Source: Thiohalocapsa sp. PB-PSB1 (GTDB taxonomy: Bacteria; Pseudomonadota; Gammaproteobacteria; Chromatiales; Chromatiaceae). From it: a stretch of DNA of 64,000 nt. The stretch covers positions 6,014,001 to 6,078,000 of the forward strand of contig CP050890.1 of NCBI GenBank assembly GCA_016745215.1. The letters run 5' to 3'. Below are positions 19,461 to 27,554 of the stretch, in pieces. The notes under the pieces are model-generated. The model saw only the letters and a program-made list of their open reading frames with translations. It did not search any database and was not told where the DNA came from. The position numbers were made by a program, and so were the translations under genes. Numbering within the stretch: the first letter of the stretch is position 1; each line of letters begins with the position of its first letter.

Positions 19461-20112
19461 TCAGCCAGCCGGCTGCCATTCGTAAAGGATGCTCTCCTGC
19501 ACCAGGGTGCCGCTGGTGGTATCCAGGCCCCAGGCGATGACGTCGCAGTAGACCGGGGTCTGTTCCGCCATGAGTAAGATATGGCGTTGGACTGCTTCGG
19601 CGTTGAGCAAATCCTGGTCCATGGTGCCGCGGGTGGTATTGAGCCAGGCACGGCGGTCGTCGAGCCATTGAGGGTCCATCAGCAGCTCCAGCCGGTGTGG
19701 GGTCAGGCCGTAGCAGGACAGCGCGCGGTGGCTGGCCGAGATGGCATCATCAAGGTGGTTGAGCAATTCGGCGTCCGCCTCGGTGGGCCAATAGGTGCGC
19801 AGCAACAGGGCGGCCCGGAAGATGTGCTGGACGAAGAAGTTCCACTGGCCCTGGAGGGCATCGGTTGGCGTGACGCTCTGGTAGAGCACCATAAAGCGCT
19901 TGTCGGCCAGCGCGCTCAAGACCTTGGACAGGCCGGAAGGCCTGTGGTAATCGGCATGTTGGATGTCCGGCCGGCGCAACTTCGTGGCCGATCGCTATGA
20001 CATGTGTCGGAAGAGGGTTTCAGCGACAGGCGGTTCTCAAGTTGTTGATCTACATGATACAACAGTCCCAGGAGATCCGGGAGAGCCGCGGAGACGACGT
20101 GCCACTTCTGCA
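19461..20112 (-). pseudogene. Orphan copy of the shared C-terminal domain
   Basis: An open frame of 172 residues (19461-19979) plus an out-of-frame upstream stretch (DLQKWHVVSAALPDLLGLLY, about 20010-20110) correspond to the last 230 residues of the intact 793-aa neighbour at 20115. Shared motifs are DALQGQW, HIFRAALLLRTYWP, YGLTPHRLELL and TPVYCDVIAWGLD. There is no start codon with a ribosome-binding site, and a frameshift lies near 19980-20000. It is a 5'-truncated copy lying directly after the stop of its relative. It is clearly diverged from it, so it is not a recent duplication. Confidence 0.75.
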
Positions 20113-20114
20113 AG

Positions 20115-22496
20115 TCAGCCCCAATGGTCGGAGGGCTGCCGTTCTGCCAAGATGCTCTTTTCGACCGTGGTACCGTTCGTGGCGTCAAGACCCCAGGTTA
20201 CGACGTCGCAGTACACTGGCCCCTGCTGTGCGCGGGGCATCACAAGGCTCCGAAACGCTTTGGCTTCGAGCAGCGCTTCGTCGACATTTCGGGTACCGCT
20301 GATCCAGCCTTGACGCTCTTCTATCCAATCCCTGTTCACCAACAGTTCAAGTGCGTGGGGGGCCAATCCTTGGCGTAACAGCGCGAAGCGGGTCGCTGCC
20401 ATGGTATCATCCAACCGCGCGATGAGTAGGTCATCTGCCGCCCTGCCCCAGTAGGTTTTGAGAAGAAGCGCGGCTCGGAAGACATGCTGGGCAAGGTCGC
20501 GCCACTGCGCCTTCAATGCTTCCGCGAGGTTCTTGGCTTTGTAGAGCGCGTAGAACTCTTTATCCTCGAGCTCCTTCCATACGTTTGGCAGGCCCGATGG
20601 GGAATAGTAGTCAGACTCAGTAATCGCAACGACCTGCAAGTGGTCGCGCAGACGAATCAAGCTACGCACATAATTCTGAAGCTCGGGCTTCTCCGATGAG
20701 TGGATTTGCGCGCTCTCCATTGCGATTTGAAACCGGTTTTCATTAGTTTGATAGGTAAAATCCGACGCGATATAACCCGACGCCTGGAGATCCTTGGCGA
20801 TATATCCAATCATCTTCTCCATCTGCCTTTGCTCGTTTTCCAGCGATTTTTCCAGCGAATCGACCCTGGCGTCAAGTTGACCAATATCGCCTTTTGCCAT
20901 TTCTAGGAGCGTGCTGTTTTTGTCACGCTCCTCCTCGAGCCTGCTTATCTCGCTTTCGGCTGCCTCGTCGATTTGCCCGAAGAGGTTGGCATGGAACGCA
21001 GTAAGACAGAGCGCCCAATAAAGATTTTCCAGCATATTGCGTATCGCGTTGAGTAAAAACCCGATATCAAGGGAATGATTGGACTGTATAGCTTGCAAGC
21101 CCTGCCGGAGCCTTTCAAGGTTTTCGAAGGCGTTGAGATTCTCCTTATGTGACTTCTCCAGCCCACTAGCATTATGCTGCCAATTCTCAGCCTGTTGCAG
21201 CTGCAAGCGAACTTTCAGTCGCTGGACGGATTCCGAAGCTTTCTCGATATATGAACGCAGCGGCAGGGCTTTATCGATCTGATCGGTCATCTCACTCATC
21301 CACCGACCCTGTTCCTCGGAAAATTCCTGCTTCTGGTCCGAAACAAGGTGCCTTTCCGATTTTTGAACTAATTTTTTATATGCCACGTTATGAAAGTGCT
21401 CATTCGTCTTCTCATTGATTTTCTGCTCGAGTTGGCGATCAAACCACCATTGACCTAACCAAACGAGAATGACGATCAGAACGCCTTCAATCACTGAAAT
21501 CCAAAACAGCATCCAGAAAGTGACGCCTCTCGCTGTGGCACCAGCCCATAGATCCTGGACTTCAGCTGTTAATGTTTTATTGGATTCACTGAGTTCTTTG
21601 ACCTTTTTTCTCTCATTTTCTCTTTCATCATTTGCTTGCTTCTTATCGTTTTCGAGCTGCTGATTTTGTTCCTTCAAATTGCTGATTTCTGCCTGGAGTT
21701 TGCGGATTTCTCCATTCTTTGTTTCAAGATTGCTACGCAGTTGCCCAATGCCAGCGGAATCCACTTCAGCTGATTTGTCTATTTTCTCATTGTTGTTAGT
21801 TTGTTGCTCGTTGTCAGCAGTTGTTGTATCAACAGATTGGGCATCGCTACCTGAAGTTGGATCATTAGATGGCGCGTCCTGCCCATATGTATCTGGACGT
21901 GGACCGCTACTTAACGAATTGACGAATTCCTCCTGGCTAACCAGCTTGCAGTCGGTAAAGAGTTTCTCAATAAGCTCGATACGCGTACCCAAAAAGCTAG
22001 TGAGCGTTTTGAGCTCTGTCTCGTCTGTCTGATAGGTCAGCTTTAAAATGGACAACTGAGATCTGATATTCGAAGGCTTATTACCCCAGTTCTCGCTTAT
22101 GCGGAGTAGCGCATTGTCGCGAAACAAAGTCTGTTGAAGCAGCTCCTGATAACCGTAACCCCTCTCATCATTTAGGTTGTCCAACCCGCCAGGGGTAATC
22201 AAGGTGCACAGCGAGGTTTGTTGGACCAATGCCTGCGCCGCTGCCCACCATTCGTATTTGGGAGCTCCTCTTTGGCCGAGCAAGAACGCGTCTGGATAGG
22301 TAGGCAGGCTTTCTCGGGGAGATTTAAGATTTTCGATGGCCTCTTTATCGATTCGATAGAAGTGAATGTCATTCTGGGTGTCGAATATTTTAATCTGTGT
22401 TTTGGAATATGTGATGTTTGCTGCCCACAACCCGTCTAAAGGCAACAGCAGGATCGACAAGAAGACAGACAGGTATCGTAGTCGCAAATACATCAT
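20115..22496 (-). CDS. Membrane-anchored coiled-coil protein with the shared C-terminal domain (paralogue 3)
   Basis: The 793-aa product starts at an ATG overlapping the stop of the vWA-Hsp70 gene (ATGA), behind a strong GGGGGAGAG. It has a signal peptide (1-25) and an exported domain with a conserved Cys (about 95) shared with the 745-aa paralogue. A Ser/Thr/Asn linker and a coiled coil (about 240-320) lead to one membrane helix at about 325-352 (FWMLFWISVIEGVLIVI). The cytoplasmic part is helical with a second coiled coil. The C-terminal domain carries HVFRAALLLKTYW, GLAPHALELL and GPVYCDVVTWGLD. It ends the long minus-strand operon, so it is likely made with the vWA and tubulin/actin-like proteins and may be their membrane partner. 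The family is not recognised. Confidence 0.88.
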   Translation of the reverse strand: MMYLRLRYLSVFLSILLLPLDGLWAANITYSKTQIKIFDTQNDIHFYRIDKEAIENLKSPRESLPTYPDAFLLGQRGAPKYEWWAAAQALVQQTSLCTLITPGGLDNLNDERGYGYQELLQQTLFRDNALLRISENWGNKPSNIRSQLSILKLTYQTDETELKTLTSFLGTRIELIEKLFTDCKLVSQEEFVNSLSSGPRPDTYGQDAPSNDPTSGSDAQSVDTTTADNEQQTNNNEKIDKSAEVDSAGIGQLRSNLETKNGEIRKLQAEISNLKEQNQQLENDKKQANDERENERKKVKELSESNKTLTAEVQDLWAGATARGVTFWMLFWISVIEGVLIVILVWLGQWWFDRQLEQKINEKTNEHFHNVAYKKLVQKSERHLVSDQKQEFSEEQGRWMSEMTDQIDKALPLRSYIEKASESVQRLKVRLQLQQAENWQHNASGLEKSHKENLNAFENLERLRQGLQAIQSNHSLDIGFLLNAIRNMLENLYWALCLTAFHANLFGQIDEAAESEISRLEEERDKNSTLLEMAKGDIGQLDARVDSLEKSLENEQRQMEKMIGYIAKDLQASGYIASDFTYQTNENRFQIAMESAQIHSSEKPELQNYVRSLIRLRDHLQVVAITESDYYSPSGLPNVWKELEDKEFYALYKAKNLAEALKAQWRDLAQHVFRAALLLKTYWGRAADDLLIARLDDTMAATRFALLRQGLAPHALELLVNRDWIEERQGWISGTRNVDEALLEAKAFRSLVMPRAQQGPVYCDVVTWGLDATNGTTVEKSILAERQPSDHWG

Positions 22497-25400
22497 TTGC
22501 TCTCCCCCTTGTCATCAAGCAAATCGGCCTGGCTTTGAGCACACAGCTTGGCCGCACCGAGGGGCCAGGGCCTGCGATGGTAGGAGAGCGTCGGGATGCT
22601 TTGCCGCCCGGTCAGCCTCCAGGTGCGGCCGGCGGTGTTGGTGACCTCGGCCTTCAGATAACCGGTTTCGTCGAAGTCCAGCTGGATAGTCAATTTGCAG
22701 TCCCCCGCGTAGAAGAGGTCCGGAAGCAGGTTGAAGCAGGAGGTGAAGCCATTGTTGGTCTCAAGGCCGATTTGGACTTCGCTGGCGTCTTGCAGAAAGA
22801 ACTCGACGCGCTTGCCGGACTCTGGATAGGCGAGAAAGTCCCATTGCTCGGCGCGGGGCTCATAGCGGACGCCAAAGACGCCGGCGGTCTTCGGCGACTC
22901 GATCTCGATGTTGCGCCAGCGGTATTCGCGCTCGACGACGCCGAGCACGACGACGCGTTTGAGACTGTCGGCCTCGGCGTTGAAATCGACCCAGTTGGGA
23001 ATGTCGCCCAAGGTCTTGGCGAGGCGCTCGCGAAAGCCTGGCCACAGCGAGGTACGCCCGGACAGGATGACGGTGTCCGGCTGCTGCAGGTCTTTGCCCA
23101 AAAAGCGTTCGACCTCGACGCGGGTGACCCGGTCGATGAAGGCGCTGGCATAGGCACCATCGAGGATGCGCTCGCTCCGCGGTGTCCAGAAAACCTTGCC
23201 GGACTCGGTCGCGTCGATCTCGGCGATGCTGCGATACATGCCCCTGGTCTCTTCGGCCTTGGTCTTGACCAACTGGGCGGCGGTGGCATATTTGCTGGTG
23301 AGTTCCAGACGCGGTTTCTTGCCGGCGCTGAGATCGGCCTTGAGCTGGTGGATCTGCTGGCGCAATTCGTCCATGCGGGTGCTCTCGGCAACGCTCATGG
23401 TCTCGCCCTCGTCCTTGACGACGATCCTCGTGAGGTAGCGGTCGCCCAGGTTGGCATCGAGGTAGGCATGCAGGTCGCGGGCGATGCATTCGTCGAGCAG
23501 GTCGCCGGCCTTGGTGACACCGCCGCGGCGCAGCACACGGATGCGCTTGGGCGTGCGGCCGCCGGCGTCATTGCGGATCCAGTCCACCTCCAAATAGGTC
23601 AGGTCCAGGGTGCCGGCACCGATATCGTAGACCAGGATGCGCTCGCGGTCGGGCACGACAGAGCCCGACGTGCGCAGGTCATGGGCATGCATCAAATAGT
23701 AATAGGCGACGGCGTCGGACTCGCTGATGAAGTGGATATTATCTGGGTAGACGATGTTCTCGCCTTGGGCCATGCCGGAAAAGACCTGCTCGACGACCTT
23801 GCGCAACTGCTCGACGTGGTTCTGGGTGTAGGTGTTCGGGTGAGTGATATAGACGTGGGAGTAGCCAGTGTTTTGCTGCTCCAGAATCGGCGCGATAAAG
23901 TGTTGTACCAACCCGTGGTAAGCGCCTTCGATGACGGCATCCAGCGGAGGTGAGCTGAGGTTCTCTGGCTGATCCGCAAGGTTCGTATAGGGATGCTTGC
24001 GGGCATCGATGGGCAGGACCGTATAGCCGGCGGAGATCAGAGCCTTCAGCGATGAAAAGCACGTATCCGGGTCATTGGTTAACGCAGACAGGATCAACGG
24101 CAGATCGAGGAAATCAGGGCTGTCGGGCCTTGTCCGCGCGAGCTTGTCCCGGTCGTTGCAGACATTGAGTTCGGAGGCCAGGAAGTAGGGATTGCGCTTG
24201 CCCGGGTCGTCCCAGCGGCGGTCGATCTTGGTCTCCTTCTCGATGGCGTCCAGGCGCTTGGGCAAGGGCAACAGCTCGATATTCTGAGGGCCGATGGCAT
24301 GGGCGACGGCCATGGCCGAGGTGCCGAAATCGATGGCGAGGACATGGCGTGGCGGCTCGTGGCGCAGCAAACAGATCGCCTGGGCACTGGTCTGGAAGCG
24401 CTTCACCGCATTCTTGTCCCTGGGGTCTTTGGCATGGACCTGCCAGTCCACCTCGACCTCGATTTCCAGACGAAAGTCCCGCCCGGTGATGATGACGAGT
24501 TCCAGATCCAGCGTCGCGCTCAGGTCGAGCTGGCGCTCTTCGAGGACCGGACTGTCTCGCAATGTGCCGGCCGCGCGGGGTTCGCCGCGGCCGTCGAGCA
24601 GATTCAGGGCGCCGGGCTCGAGCTGGATGTTGTGGCGATGAGTGACCCTGATCCTGGCCTGCCAGTCGGCATGACCATGACCGTTGCGACAGGCGTTGCC
24701 CAGTCGCACCTTGAACAGATCGTGCTGGCGCATCCCCTCCTGAACGTGGCGGTGGACCGAGATGGGCCGCTGCCGGCTGCCGATCGGGAAGGGAGCCGAC
24801 AGGCTGTTGCGCGCCTCGTTCAGCGCCTTGGAGCGCTGAGTCTCGGTATATAGGATGACCACGGAGACGTCGGTGCGCTCGGCGGAGCGCTGCACCTCCA
24901 GGCGCCATTCGTCGATCTTTTGCCAGCGCGGCTTGTCCCTGGCAGCGGGAACCGGCAGGGGTAGATCGGCATCTTTTGGTGGCGCGTCTTCGACGGGTTC
25001 GGAGTAGAAGATAACGATGCGGTAATTGTCGCGCTCGATGGGATTGGATAATTTGCGGAAGTCCAGATGCAGATCGACCAGCATCGGCTCTTTGTGGCGC
25101 AGATAGAGTTCGAGCTGGCTGTCGCGGTCGTCGCGGTGGACCAGCTCGACGGCGCCGGACTTGGTTTTTCCCTGGGCATCGTGGACATCGACCCCGAGCA
25201 GCCCCCGGACGGTATAGCTATAGCGATGCATTGCGCTGCTTGTCAGCTGGTAGCTGGCGAAACGGCTGACGGCGCCGGCCTGGTACTCGACCGGTATGAA
25301 CGGATGGCCGTCGTCGTCGGCCCGCAGATCCATGCACTTTTGGCACAAGTGGGTGCGCTCGGGGATCAGCTCGACGTCCCAATGGTGTTTGAGGGTGCGC

Positions 25401-27535
25401 TCGCCGGCGCGGCCGGCGCCGATGTGCACCTTCGCAGGGATGGTCAGCCTGGCGTGCTCGACGCCGGCGATTTGCTCCAGATCGACGATTTCGCGGGGGT
25501 TGAAGAACAGGGGCAGCTCTTTGCCGGAGGCGACCTTGCGCTCGCTGTAGGCGTTGTTGGAGGGGCCGCCGATGGCCAACGGGGCATCGTCTCGACGAGG
25601 GTCGGCGAAACGGGGCTCGATGTCGGCGGCGGTACCTTCGGCCTGATCGCTCGGGCGCAATGTGCCGGTGTTCAGGGTGGCCTCGATGTGGCGGAATTCG
25701 GCGGTGTAGCTCGGATTGGACCTGGTGTTTTTCAGCAGCAGCATGCCGATGAGTTCGGCGCGCTGGGTCTGGGTGTCGTTGAAGTCGATCAACAGTCCGT
25801 CCGAGGCCAGGTCTTTCATCTGCACGTCCAGGCGCCGGCGCGGCCACAACAGCCAGAACAGAATCGGGCCAAAGATGATGACGCCGGCCAAGGTCAGGTA
25901 GAGCAGCCAGGCGTGCAAGCGCAGTTCCGACTGGTTATCTTCGATGGCATCCTTCTTTTCGCGGGACAGACGCGCGATGTGCTTGGCGGTAACGATGTCC
26001 GGATCGCGCTGGTCTTGCTCGGCTCGCTTGCGCAGGTCAGGCTCCCAGGCTTCGGCAAGCCGCTCAAGCTCCGCGGTGTCGATGGGTCTTTCCTCGAAGC
26101 CCGCTCCATTGTCGGGGAACATCCACTTGGGACTTGGCAACCCGCCCGCGATGTCCGCGCTATCGGTGTTGAAGTAGCTGAAGCTGGGCTCTGGTTGGAT
26201 AAGCGCCACCCTGGCAAGGTCGCGGGCGCCAAGGCGGTGGCGATAGGGGTACAGGGACGGGGTGTTGGTGTTGCCGGGGAACTCCATGACGAAGTGGACT
26301 CGATAGCGTAGTTGGGACGGTACCTGGCCTTCGGGATAGTCAAGCTCAGGACCGCCCTGGCCGCAGTCAACGCGATCGGAGTCTCGCGCCGGTGACTGGC
26401 ATGGTATCCAGCGCGCGCCGTCTTCGCTCCACTCCATCTGGTCGGGAATTAGGCGGTAAAGACCGTTTGGGTCGTCGAAGCCGGTGGCGAAGATCGGATT
26501 GTTGCCGACGAGACGGACGCCAGCGTCGTCGGTGTTGCCGCGGCGATAGAGAACATCGAGGGTAACTCGTTTTTGCTCGGTACGGGCAAGACCGCTCAAG
26601 GCTGGCACCTTGGGCTCGACAGACAGATAGGAGATCAGAAAGCCCTTGCCCCAGCCGGAGACCTTCTTGTAGGCATCCGGGCGGCAATCGAAGGGTTGCG
26701 TGAAGACGCTCCGAACTTCATGAGTCGGCAACACGCAGTCGATAGACTCGGCGCCGATGTCAAAGACCTTGTTGACCTGCCTGCTCAGCGCTGCATGCTG
26801 GTCGAAGCCGTCGTCGGCCGCCGTTGTCTTGGAGCGTTTTTGGATGACCCTGTGTTCGTCGGAGGCGTTTGCGTCGCTGTTGAAATCGCCGTCGGTGATG
26901 CGAACGATGTAGGTATTGTCGACGTCGCTTTGCGGAAGTCCGCCATGTTGAAAAGCCTCGCCTAGAAAGGGCAGGCTGGCGGCCGTTGCGGCGACTAGTG
27001 GCGAATGGCCGCCGAACGCGTCCTTGAGCTGGATTTCGCCGACGGGCGTACCCTGGACGTCGGTTTGGGTGAAGGATAAATAGGCTTCGGTGGTGGGCAG
27101 TATCCAGCTCTTGAGCAGAATGTCGTTGGTCAAAAAGAGATCGTGCTGGCGATAGGAGGGATAATCGAAGTCCACCCGGAACAGCAGTACCGAGATTTCG
27201 TCAGCGGTTGGGTCGTACGTCGGAATGGGCGACGGGGTCTCTGTAAGGACCTTGTCGATGAATTGACGCATGATCTCCGCCATCGCCCGGTTATTTCCGG
27301 TCATGCCCTGCCAAAGGTTATCGACCTTGGCATGCTGCTTGTACACCGAGCCGCTGGCGTCGAACAGCACAATATAATGGTTTTTGGCCACTGCCAGCGT
27401 GGGCCAGGTAAGAGCCAATGCGATGAAGGCGACGGTCAGGGCTCGCCCCTGGCGGAGCAGCCATTCAAACGCTGCTGGCGTTGTTGTGCCGATCCCGCGC
27501 ATCCCGGTTCTCCGATCGATCTTTCTGGTTTTCAT
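22493..27535 (-). CDS. vWA - membrane helix - Hsp70/actin-like ATPase fusion
   Basis: The 1680-aa product starts at the ATG at 27535; codons upstream of it only repeat the end of the preceding gene in another frame. A signal-anchor helix (about 31-50) is followed by a vWA domain with the MIDAS motif DASGS at 59-63. A second membrane helix lies at about 540-568 (LAGVIIFGPILFWLL). A long beta-rich cytoplasmic region with a CQKC pair follows. From about residue 1060 comes an actin/Hsp70-fold ATPase: phosphate-1 LAIDFGTSAMAVA (about 1064), phosphate-2 LVYDIGAGTLDLTYLEV (about 1301) and adenosine motif VILSGRTSLWPGF (about 1489). No C-terminal substrate-binding domain of DnaK type is seen; the last 150 residues are beta-rich. 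I know of no described family joining these three parts. The vWA half is predicted outside the cytoplasmic membrane and the ATPase inside. Confidence 0.92.
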   Translation of the reverse strand: MKTRKIDRRTGMRGIGTTTPAAFEWLLRQGRALTVAFIALALTWPTLAVAKNHYIVLFDASGSVYKQHAKVDNLWQGMTGNNRAMAEIMRQFIDKVLTETPSPIPTYDPTADEISVLLFRVDFDYPSYRQHDLFLTNDILLKSWILPTTEAYLSFTQTDVQGTPVGEIQLKDAFGGHSPLVAATAASLPFLGEAFQHGGLPQSDVDNTYIVRITDGDFNSDANASDEHRVIQKRSKTTAADDGFDQHAALSRQVNKVFDIGAESIDCVLPTHEVRSVFTQPFDCRPDAYKKVSGWGKGFLISYLSVEPKVPALSGLARTEQKRVTLDVLYRRGNTDDAGVRLVGNNPIFATGFDDPNGLYRLIPDQMEWSEDGARWIPCQSPARDSDRVDCGQGGPELDYPEGQVPSQLRYRVHFVMEFPGNTNTPSLYPYRHRLGARDLARVALIQPEPSFSYFNTDSADIAGGLPSPKWMFPDNGAGFEERPIDTAELERLAEAWEPDLRKRAEQDQRDPDIVTAKHIARLSREKKDAIEDNQSELRLHAWLLYLTLAGVIIFGPILFWLLWPRRRLDVQMKDLASDGLLIDFNDTQTQRAELIGMLLLKNTRSNPSYTAEFRHIEATLNTGTLRPSDQAEGTAADIEPRFADPRRDDAPLAIGGPSNNAYSERKVASGKELPLFFNPREIVDLEQIAGVEHARLTIPAKVHIGAGRAGERTLKHHWDVELIPERTHLCQKCMDLRADDDGHPFIPVEYQAGAVSRFASYQLTSSAMHRYSYTVRGLLGVDVHDAQGKTKSGAVELVHRDDRDSQLELYLRHKEPMLVDLHLDFRKLSNPIERDNYRIVIFYSEPVEDAPPKDADLPLPVPAARDKPRWQKIDEWRLEVQRSAERTDVSVVILYTETQRSKALNEARNSLSAPFPIGSRQRPISVHRHVQEGMRQHDLFKVRLGNACRNGHGHADWQARIRVTHRHNIQLEPGALNLLDGRGEPRAAGTLRDSPVLEERQLDLSATLDLELVIITGRDFRLEIEVEVDWQVHAKDPRDKNAVKRFQTSAQAICLLRHEPPRHVLAIDFGTSAMAVAHAIGPQNIELLPLPKRLDAIEKETKIDRRWDDPGKRNPYFLASELNVCNDRDKLARTRPDSPDFLDLPLILSALTNDPDTCFSSLKALISAGYTVLPIDARKHPYTNLADQPENLSSPPLDAVIEGAYHGLVQHFIAPILEQQNTGYSHVYITHPNTYTQNHVEQLRKVVEQVFSGMAQGENIVYPDNIHFISESDAVAYYYLMHAHDLRTSGSVVPDRERILVYDIGAGTLDLTYLEVDWIRNDAGGRTPKRIRVLRRGGVTKAGDLLDECIARDLHAYLDANLGDRYLTRIVVKDEGETMSVAESTRMDELRQQIHQLKADLSAGKKPRLELTSKYATAAQLVKTKAEETRGMYRSIAEIDATESGKVFWTPRSERILDGAYASAFIDRVTRVEVERFLGKDLQQPDTVILSGRTSLWPGFRERLAKTLGDIPNWVDFNAEADSLKRVVVLGVVEREYRWRNIEIESPKTAGVFGVRYEPRAEQWDFLAYPESGKRVEFFLQDASEVQIGLETNNGFTSCFNLLPDLFYAGDCKLTIQLDFDETGYLKAEVTNTAGRTWRLTGRQSIPTLSYHRRPWPLGAAKLCAQSQADLLDDKGESK

Positions 27536-27554
27536 GCGAATTCGGTCCTGAGCA

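Noticed and set aside
22493..27535. Ordinary DnaK chaperone
   Set aside because: The nucleotide motifs match the superfamily, but the protein is 1680 aa with vWA and membrane parts and no DnaK substrate-binding domain or DnaJ/GrpE neighbours.
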